Assembly: GCA_900552495.1 (NCBI GenBank)
Contig: URZY01000010.1
Coordinates: 1 to 57,974 of the forward strand
Direction of reading: 5' to 3'
DNA from: an uncultured Mycoplasmatota bacterium
GTDB lineage: Bacteria; Bacillota_I; Bacilli_A; RF39; UBA660
Length of the DNA: 57,974 nucleotides
A program made the translations under genes and the position numbers. The notes below the pieces were generated by a model. It saw only the letters and a list, made by a program, of their open reading frames with translations, did no database searches and had not been told where the DNA came from. This document shows positions 52,112-57,974 of this stretch, in pieces (positions within the stretch are counted from its first letter, which is position 1; each line of letters begins with the position of its first letter).

Positions 52112-52797
52112 TTAATCAATATATTTCCATATTCTTTTATATTGTTCTAATTGTTCAATCTTTTTTATTTGTGCAACAGGATGATATAGTGGAATAATAA
52201 TATAATCTTCTTTGCATATTTCAGGATATTCTTTATAGTTTCTTTTAATGTCTTTTCTATTTTAAAATCCATTAGATTAGATAACGACATTAAAGGATAA
52301 TATCCTAAAGTTAGTATTACTTTTGGTTTTACTATCTCGATTTATCTTAGTAAAAAATCACTACAATTTAAAGTAGATTTTTTTAAATCAATATTATTAC
52401 CTCTATAATTATCCCCTTGTCTTGCACACATTATAGCATTAGTTACAAATATATCATTTAATGAATATTTATTATTAGAAGAATCTTTAATATAATTTTC
52501 TAATAACTTTTTGGTATTACTTTTTTCTGATTCGATTAATTCCTTCCAATTACTTTTATCTTCATTTAATAAACTATTTAATTTTTCCATATCATTATAA
52601 GGCCCCCAATCTTGTCCTATAATCATAATTTTAGAATCCAATCTATTAAACCAGTCAGTCCATATAGACGGTATATTGGATCCAAAATTATAATCATTGT
52701 AAATATTTATTAACGATTTCTCTTTATGTTTAAAATTTGTACATTTATCACATTTAGACATTAACTTTAATAATTCTTCAAATACTTCTTTTTTCAT
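52112..52797 (-). pseudogene. Broken uracil-DNA-glycosylase-like gene
   Basis: From ATG 52797, IMIIGQDWGPYND (a UDG motif A-like stretch) and IFVTNAIMCARQGD lead to a TAA at 52342. Past it, in the same frame, IEIVKPKVILTLGYYP and SLSNLMDFKIE continue, a frame break follows in the A-run near 52253-52256, and the next frame gives KEDYIIIPLYHPVAQ (the motif B HP) up to TAA at 52112. So one nonsense codon and one one-base loss interrupt a gene of about 225 residues. Its start has no strong ribosome site and lies 8 bases after the hydrolase stop, suggesting coupling. Confidence 0.8.
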
Positions 52798-52805
52798 TTT
52801 CTTAA

Positions 52806-53666
52806 TCAAAATTTATTTTTAATCCAATTAAGTATTAAATTCCCAATATCAGTTTCTTTACCAAAATAGAAGTGATTTGTATTGCCTATAATTTTATATT
52901 CAAAATCACTACAATTTTTTGCTTTTTCTTTTAATAAATCTAAATGCAAATAATTATCAGTTTCTTCTGAACCTGAAAAAGTTAATATTGGAACACTTAT
53001 TGTTTCAAATTGATACCAATTATTTGAGTTTTTCATAACAGGTAAATTATCTAAATTAGATTCTTTATTAAACCAATTATAATACGTTTGTGAACTCATA
53101 TACATATAGTCTTCAATTAAATTACTAAGAAGCTTAGTTGGATTATTATTATCAATATTTTCTTTTGCTTCTTCAATAAGTTGTTGATAATCTTTTTGAC
53201 GTAATAATTGAAGTCCTACCATATCAGGTGCACTTGCAAGTATCATTCCTATAATTTCTGGTCTTCTTTTATAATAATAGTAAATCAATTTGTTGCATCC
53301 ATAGCTATGCCCAATTAAAATAATTTTTTTATAACCAAATTCTTTTGCTTTATCAATAGCTAAATCAATATCTATAACACAATCTTCAAATATTTCATAC
53401 ATACATCCAAATCTTTTATACGAGCCATCTTTCATTAATATATCATTTTCTATGGAATATCCCCTATTATGCTCATAAAGAAATCCAATATTATTTTCTG
53501 AAAGAATATTTCCCCATACGGTAGCGAAATAGTTATCAACTATTGTTTGACACATTCCATGAATGAAAATAACACATATATTTTTTTCATTGCTTTTAAA
53601 ATGAACCATAGGAAGTCGTAATCCATCTTTAGTATAAGCATCGTTAATAAATTCTATATTATTCAT
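52806..53666 (-). CDS. Alpha/beta-hydrolase
   Basis: The 286-residue protein has the fold's markers: CVIFIHGMCQ (oxyanion loop), LIGHSYGCNK with the nucleophile Ser, FSGSEETDN carrying a likely Asp, and NTNHFYF with the catalytic His. It resembles soluble esterases of the DUF1749 type. The substrate is unknown. AAGGAGAA precedes the ATG. It lies in the same-strand island run, 14 bases after the MBL gene and before the broken glycosylase-like gene. Confidence 0.85.
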   Translation of the reverse strand: MNNIEFINDAYTKDGLRLPMVHFKSNEKNICVIFIHGMCQTIVDNYFATVWGNILSENNIGFLYEHNRGYSIENDILMKDGSYKRFGCMYEIFEDCVIDIDLAIDKAKEFGYKKIILIGHSYGCNKLIYYYYKRRPEIIGMILASAPDMVGLQLLRQKDYQQLIEEAKENIDNNNPTKLLSNLIEDYMYMSSQTYYNWFNKESNLDNLPVMKNSNNWYQFETISVPILTFSGSEETDNYLHLDLLKEKAKNCSDFEYKIIGNTNHFYFGKETDIGNLILNWIKNKF

Positions 53667-53680
53667 ATTGTTCTCCTTAT

Positions 53681-54478
53681 CTATAATTCTATTTCATCTA
53701 AATCATTTGGAACGATTACATTACCATCAAAATATTCTCTAGCTTCTGCTGTATATAGTTCCTTTTTATCTTCATGAGTATCTTCAGTATGAAATAGTAT
53801 TAAGTTTTTAATATTTAACGGTTGCATAGATTCACAAACAGATTTCACCGTTGAATGATGTTTTTCATAAGCTTTAAATATTTGTTCTTCTTTATCTAAA
53901 CAAAATGCTTCATGCATAACATAATCTGCTTCTTTCAATCTATCATATAAAATAGGATTACAAGTTTCATCTCCTAAAAATATTAATTTTTTTCCGTTAT
54001 TTAAATTAGTCTCAAATCCATACAATTGATTTCCTTTAGGATGTACATCAAAAAATGTTATTTTTTCTCCTGCTATTTCTAAAGTTTCTTCGTCATGCAA
54101 AATGTATATATTAATATTTTCTTCTACTGCTTTAATTATTTTATCTGGAAAAACTGATTTACACATATTTTTTATCGAAATTGATACTTCTTCATTACAA
54201 TAAATATTTAAAGGTTTTATATCACCACTTATAAGTTTTTTTGCAACTCCTTTAATAATCCACATCAAGCCTAAAATATGGTCTGTATGACAATGAGAAA
54301 TAAATATATTATGAATATCTGTTAGTTTGTATCCCTTTTTTTCTAAGTTTTTTACTATATCTATTCCTCCACCTGTATCTACCAATAAATTTTCATTACC
54401 ATTTTCTAATATGAAACAAGTATTATATAAATTTAAAACAAACCCATGACCTGTCCCTAACATTATAATTTTTTCCAT
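53681..54478 (-). CDS. Metallo-beta-lactamase-fold hydrolase (RNase Z-like)
   Basis: The 265-residue protein has the MBL zinc motifs: SHCHTDHILG (HxHxDH), FLGDET (Asp ligand), HEAF and a late LFHTED (His ligand). The layout with the HEAF and KHHST stretches matches RNase Z/arylsulfatase-type phosphodiesterases. Its substrate may be tRNA ends or a small phosphodiester. AAAGGA precedes the ATG. It lies in the island operon between the SDR and the hydrolase genes. Confidence 0.88.
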   Translation of the reverse strand: MEKIIMLGTGHGFVLNLYNTCFILENGNENLLVDTGGGIDIVKNLEKKGYKLTDIHNIFISHCHTDHILGLMWIIKGVAKKLISGDIKPLNIYCNEEVSISIKNMCKSVFPDKIIKAVEENINIYILHDEETLEIAGEKITFFDVHPKGNQLYGFETNLNNGKKLIFLGDETCNPILYDRLKEADYVMHEAFCLDKEEQIFKAYEKHHSTVKSVCESMQPLNIKNLILFHTEDTHEDKKELYTAEAREYFDGNVIVPNDLDEIEL

Positions 54479-54518
54479 ATTTTTTTATTCCTTTCAAATA
54501 TTTATGTTAATTACTTTC

Positions 54519-55253
54519 TTATTCTTGACTAAGTGTATAGCCACCATCAACAATTATTTCTTGCCCTGTTATAAATTCCGAATTATCACTGTCTAAAAAT
54601 AATGCAACTTTTGCTATATCATCAGGATTGCCTAATCGTTTTAATGGTGTTTTATTTTCTATTTCCTCAATGTAATCATCAAAATTTGGTGTTTCAACAT
54701 AAGACATAGGAGTTTTAATAACTCCAGGAGAAATAACATTGCATCTAATACCATCTCCGCCATATCTAGAAGCAATAGACTTTGAAAAGGCAACTATTCC
54801 AGCTTTTGATGATGAATATATAGGAAAATATTTTGATCCATTTTTTGCTGCTATAGAGCCGATATTTATTATATTTCCTTTTGCATTATTTTTCTTCCAT
54901 TTATCAATTATTTGTAAGCAAATTCTTAAAGTGCTTTTTAAATTAGTATTAATAATATCATTTAATTCTAAACAATCATATTTTTCTGATTCTTCACCAC
55001 TACTAATTATTCCAGCACAATTTATTAAAGTATCAATATTATCTAATTTATTAATTATTTCTTTTATATCATTCTCATTATTTATATCACATACAAAATA
55101 ATTAATTAAATGATTTGTATCATTATGAACTTTCTCTAGTTTTTCCCTTCTTCTACCTACGATATATATCTCATTGCCTTCTTGACAAAATAATTTAGCA
55201 ATTGCTTCGCCGATACCTGTTCCACCACCTGTTATTAAAACTTTCTTATTCAT
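54519..55253 (-). CDS. Short-chain dehydrogenase/reductase
   Basis: The 244-residue protein shows the classical SDR set: TGGGTGIGEA (cofactor), NCAG near residue 80, Ser/Tyr/Lys triad in IGSIAAKN and YSSSKAG, and a C-terminal FITGQEIIVDGGY. It oxidises or reduces an alcohol/ketone with NAD(P); GRRREK after beta-2 suggests NADP. AAAGGAG precedes the ATG. It lies in the island operon and has no known link with the nucleotide enzymes. Confidence 0.93.
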   Translation of the reverse strand: MNKKVLITGGGTGIGEAIAKLFCQEGNEIYIVGRRREKLEKVHNDTNHLINYFVCDINNENDIKEIINKLDNIDTLINCAGIISSGEESEKYDCLELNDIINTNLKSTLRICLQIIDKWKKNNAKGNIINIGSIAAKNGSKYFPIYSSSKAGIVAFSKSIASRYGGDGIRCNVISPGVIKTPMSYVETPNFDDYIEEIENKTPLKRLGNPDDIAKVALFLDSDNSEFITGQEIIVDGGYTLSQE

Positions 55254-55287
55254 ATTTTAACTCCTTTCAATAAATTATTAAATTTAA

Positions 55288-55731
55288 TTAATATTCTATA
55301 TTCAATATATTGTGATTATCATCAGAATAAATTTTTAAATTAATATTATTGCTTTCTAAATATTTGATTATTTCCACACTAGGAAATTTCTTATTCTCAT
55401 TTAATAAATCTTCTATATTAATCCACATAGAACAATTTTCTTCAAATTCTTTTGGATTACCTTTATAATCATTTACTAAATATATATCAAAATCAAATAT
55501 CATATTTGGATATTCTATAATAACATGGCCTTTATACTTTTGATTCATAACTTCTATTCCAGTTTCTTCTTTAAATTCTCTAATTGATGCATCGATAGCA
55601 CTTTCATTTTCTTCAATTTTTCCTCCTGGAATATCATAAAAATTCATATTTTTATTTGTCTTGTATTTAATAACAATAACTTTATTATCATTAATTAAAA
55701 ATGTTCTTACTGCTTTTCGTATTGGTTTCAT
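55288..55731 (-). CDS. Nudix hydrolase
   Basis: The 147-residue protein has a complete Nudix box at about residues 36-58: GGKIEENESAIDASIREF then KEETGIEV, with the REx2EE core. Nudix enzymes split nucleoside diphosphate-X compounds, for example oxidised dNTPs. The substrate is unknown. GGAGG precedes the ATG. It is next to an HhH-GPD glycosylase, a MutT/MutY-like pairing in function, though the glycosylase type is uncertain. Confidence 0.92.
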   Translation of the reverse strand: MKPIRKAVRTFLINDNKVIVIKYKTNKNMNFYDIPGGKIEENESAIDASIREFKEETGIEVMNQKYKGHVIIEYPNMIFDFDIYLVNDYKGNPKEFEENCSMWINIEDLLNENKKFPSVEIIKYLESNNINLKIYSDDNHNILNIEY

Positions 55732-55742
55732 ATACTAGCCTC

Positions 55743-56495
55743 CTAAATTTTGCCACATATATTATTTAATGGACATTCTTCACAACTTTTTTTATTACAA
55801 TATGAATTGCCTACTTCCCATAAATATTTATCTACATTACTTGGATTAATATTTAACTCTTTTCCCACATTAACATAAGTATCAGATAATTCAATAATCT
55901 CTTTATTAGAAATATTAGTTGTATTAACTATACCAGTTAAATAACTTATTTCAATATCATGTCTATCTATTGGTATAGATTTTATATTTTCCTTAAAATT
56001 ACAAATTTTAGAATCGCAGATTATTCTCATTAATAATCCACCTGTCTTTTGCCCATAACTTTTAGTATTTTTTATAAATTTGGATAATTCTTCAAAACTA
56101 TTAATACTTTTTAAATAATCTAAAATACTATAATATTTATTTAATTCATTAGATAATGTTATCCATTTTTTTGTAGCTATATTAGGATATCTAGGATGAA
56201 TATTGTTAACTATAATATCTTTCAATTTTTCTTCTGAGGCTTCAATAACATAATTAGGATTAAATATATTAGGATATTTAATATAAGTATCAATTAAATT
56301 TTTGTGGTAAATTTTAGAACGCATACCATAATCTAATAGACAGGAATAAAACATATACAAATAATATTCATTAGTTCCATAATTTATATTTGAAGGATAA
56401 TCTACATTTGCAAGTTCAACTTTATTCTCAAAGTGATTATTAAGTTTTTCAACTACTTCTTTACATTTTACATAATCTACGTTCAAAGGAATCAT
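55743..56495 (-). CDS. HhH-GPD DNA glycosylase-like protein with iron-sulfur cluster
   Basis: The 250-residue protein is helical, with a DNA-glycosylase-like order and a closing Cys set CNKKSCEECPLNNIC (C-x4-C-x2-C-x5-C), close to the endonuclease III [4Fe-4S] loop (C-x6-C-x2-C-x5-C) but two residues shorter in the first gap. A classical catalytic Lys/Asp motif is not clear, although SIPIDRHD may hold the Asp. The start is weakly supported (GTGAG before ATG). It lies 11 bases before the Nudix gene. Confidence 0.7.
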   Translation of the reverse strand: MIPLNVDYVKCKEVVEKLNNHFENKVELANVDYPSNINYGTNEYYLYMFYSCLLDYGMRSKIYHKNLIDTYIKYPNIFNPNYVIEASEEKLKDIIVNNIHPRYPNIATKKWITLSNELNKYYSILDYLKSINSFEELSKFIKNTKSYGQKTGGLLMRIICDSKICNFKENIKSIPIDRHDIEISYLTGIVNTTNISNKEIIELSDTYVNVGKELNINPSNVDKYLWEVGNSYCNKKSCEECPLNNICGKI

Positions 56496-56537
56496 CTCAC
56501 ATTCATATTACACTTATAGCCTACAAAATTGTAATTT

Positions 56538-56894
56538 TTAATTCTTAAAATAATTTTTTGCATAAAAAGAATTATCTTCCAACATCTGCTGGAAAGATGG
56601 GAAAGTATACTCTGCAAATTCACAACAAAGATTAAATATTTCTTCTTCATTTGTTTTATCATAAACATATTTTTTTACTGAACCATCTATAAATTTAAAT
56701 ATAAATACAAATTTTTCTCCTAAATATTCATTCCAATATCCAGGTTCTAAATTTTCAATCACAAAATCTTCATAAATCTTTTCTTTGTTTTTTTCAAACT
56801 TTATTCCATAATCACCATCTATTTCATCGATGATGAAACCTTCATCTTTTAGTTTTGTTATATCCTTTATTCCCATTAAATAGCTATAATTCAT
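56538..56894 (-). CDS. Small acidic protein, unknown
   Basis: The 118-residue protein is acidic, with no membrane helix, and has a beta-rich core (EDFVIENLEPGYWNEYLGEKFVF). It is not recognised. AAAGGAG lies 7-8 bases before the ATG. It belongs to the same-strand island run. Confidence 0.6.
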   Translation of the reverse strand: MNYSYLMGIKDITKLKDEGFIIDEIDGDYGIKFEKNKEKIYEDFVIENLEPGYWNEYLGEKFVFIFKFIDGSVKKYVYDKTNEEEIFNLCCEFAEYTFPSFQQMLEDNSFYAKNYFKN

Positions 56895-56995
56895 ACTATA
56901 GTTCTCCTTTATATTTACATTTATCTTCTATATATTTTTTTAACTCTTTCTCTTATTACAAGTTCACTTAAATCTATTTTAAGTATTATTTTACC

Positions 56996-57574
56996 TTATT
57001 TATTTTTACTTCGCACATCATATAAATCTATAGCTCTTTTTAAACCACTTTCTTTTGCAAGATTCAAATAATAATCTGCCAAGTCATAATTAATATCCGT
57101 TCCATTACCATTAAAATAAAAATTAGCACCTAAATCATAAATTGCACCAATATGACCTTTAACAGCGCATTCTTTAATAATTTCAAAAGCTTTATTATAA
57201 TCTTTTTCTATATTACCAAGTCCAAAATAATAATAAGCACCTATTACAAATTTAGCATAAATTCTTTCTGTATCAGAAATATCAGGATTCTTTATTAATT
57301 CAATAATTTTAGGATATGCATTATCTAGAAGTTCTTTTGATTTATTTTTATCTATTGATAATATTTCTCCTAATCCTAGTTCGTAAGAAATACCTAAAGA
57401 ATAAATACATAATGGATAATCAACATTTAAACCTTTTAAATAATATTCTAATGCTTTAGTATAATCTTGAATAGCACCATTTTCTTCTAAATCATAACTT
57501 CTTCCTAATATGTAGTAAGAAAAACCAGTATTTTGATTTTTAAGATCATCTAAATTGAATTCAATTATATCCAT
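56996..57574 (-). CDS. Sel1-repeat protein
   Basis: The 192-residue protein has several Sel1-like repeats: GAIQDYTKALEYYLKG, GLGNIEKDYNKAFE and GNGTDINYDLADYYLNLA. These helical repeats mediate protein binding. ATG at 57574 was chosen because AAAGGAGATG lies just upstream; a longer in-frame extension would cross the neighbouring gene's end without a ribosome site. No signal peptide, so it is cytoplasmic. It follows the regulator gene by 13 bases. Confidence 0.82.
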   Translation of the reverse strand: MDIIEFNLDDLKNQNTGFSYYILGRSYDLEENGAIQDYTKALEYYLKGLNVDYPLCIYSLGISYELGLGEILSIDKNKSKELLDNAYPKIIELIKNPDISDTERIYAKFVIGAYYYFGLGNIEKDYNKAFEIIKECAVKGHIGAIYDLGANFYFNGNGTDINYDLADYYLNLAKESGLKRAIDLYDVRSKNK

Positions 57575-57587
57575 TATATCATCTCCT

Positions 57588-57974
57588 TTAGTTTTTCTTT
57601 GGTAATTTACTATAATCGTATTTATGTTCTGCATCCTCTAATTCGTCAAATGCATATTTAATATCTTCAATGGCTTTATCTATTGTATATAAACTATCTT
57701 TATTATTTTGCATTATTTGTAAATGTTCCATTGTATAAAAAAGTTTTTGTCTTGCATCACTTACTTTTCTTCTTTTTTGTGCATCAAAATCTAATAATTC
57801 TAATTCTGATTTTTTATATTGTTCAATTAATTCTTTTAAATCCTTACTAGATTTATTTGCATATTTATCTTTAGAAAAATAGAAAAGCATTTCATCATAA
57901 CCTGCAACTTTTAATAGCCTTTGTAATGACATATCTAAAGTTTCAGCAATTTTACGTAGATCATCAATATCTAC
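57588..57974 (-). CDS. XRE-family regulator, 5' end outside window
   Basis: From the window edge, the minus strand reads DIDDLRKIAETLDMSLQRLL (the second half of an XRE-type HTH) and continues without a stop through VAGYDEMLFYF to a coiled-coil C-terminus of about 100 residues ending KLPKKN. The in-frame ATG at 57932 lies inside the HTH and has no ribosome site, so the true start is beyond 57974. It may regulate the island operon downstream, which begins 13 bases after it. Confidence 0.75.
   Translation of the reverse strand, partial: VDIDDLRKIAETLDMSLQRLLKVAGYDEMLFYFSKDKYANKSSKDLKELIEQYKKSELELLDFDAQKRRKVSDARQKLFYTMEHLQIMQNNKDSLYTIDKAIEDIKYAFDELEDAEHKYDYSKLPKKN

Noticed and set aside
1..57974. 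CRISPR array
   Set aside because: No series of regularly spaced repeats of 24-40 bases with unique spacers was seen; the collagen-like tract at 1-92 is a coding repeat and the 11-bp pair at 42056-42077 is far too short.

Overview
The window is very AT-rich, uses TGA as a stop and TGG for Trp, has strong AGGAGG-type ribosome sites, and carries spore-coat genes (cotJC, a CotJB-type protein, a collagen-like protein end), a CIRCE/HrcA site, a glmS ribozyme and a WXG100 (type VII secretion) operon. This fits a low-GC, spore-forming member of the Bacillota, probably a gut-type Bacilli/Erysipelotrichia-like lineage. The lineage is an inference; no rRNA gene is present to settle it.

Layout. 0-9.5 kb: end of a collagen-like gene, a glycosyltransferase, an MscS channel, an S66 peptidase, an N-domain-less ClpB under a CIRCE-overlapped promoter, a flavoprotein and the cotJ spore-coat pair. 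9.6-16.3 kb: tRNA-His, a giant MMPL/RND exporter fused to a secreted coiled-coil region, its divergent TetR-type regulator, and a PHP-DHH fusion with altered metal ligands. 16.3-32.8 kb, almost all on the minus strand: a Rieske oxidoreductase, two decayed exported-protein genes, an Ig-like surface protein, glmS with its ribozyme, a lone ClpB-D1-like ATPase, a CDF exporter, a polymer O-acetylation pair (MBOAT plus DHHW protein), a YugP-type protease and an OmpR-type two-component system.

32.9-35.9 kb: a plus-strand operon with two WXG100-type genes, an intergenic stretch able to form two mutually exclusive hairpins, and two unfamiliar proteins, one with paired hydrophobic segments and an Asp/Glu-rich tail. 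35.9-45.8 kb: membrane and envelope genes including a TsaC/Sua5 family protein, an HExxH protein, a two-TM module joined to a C39-like peptidase, a SWIM protein, an Mbeg1-like lipase, an SPFH-like protein, and a second WXG/LXG-like unit: a small helical protein and a 471-residue protein ending in a phosphodiester-glycosidase (NAGPA) domain. No EssC/FtsK-type secretion ATPase is in the window, so both sets must rely on a machine encoded elsewhere.

46-58 kb looks like an accessory island. It begins after a gene-free stretch resembling an attachment-site scar and carries a large SF2 helicase with a nuclease-like C-terminus, a MATE-like transporter, and a long same-strand run of small nucleotide and DNA-base enzymes (HAD nucleotidase, ASCH, deoxyribosyltransferase-like, uracil-DNA-glycosylase-like, Nudix, HhH-GPD glycosylase) mixed with a hydrolase, an MBL protein, an SDR, a Sel1 protein and the C-terminal part of an XRE regulator.

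Five loci are broken. Several lesions look like one-base losses in A-runs; they are either real decay or homopolymer sequencing errors, and that question should be settled first.
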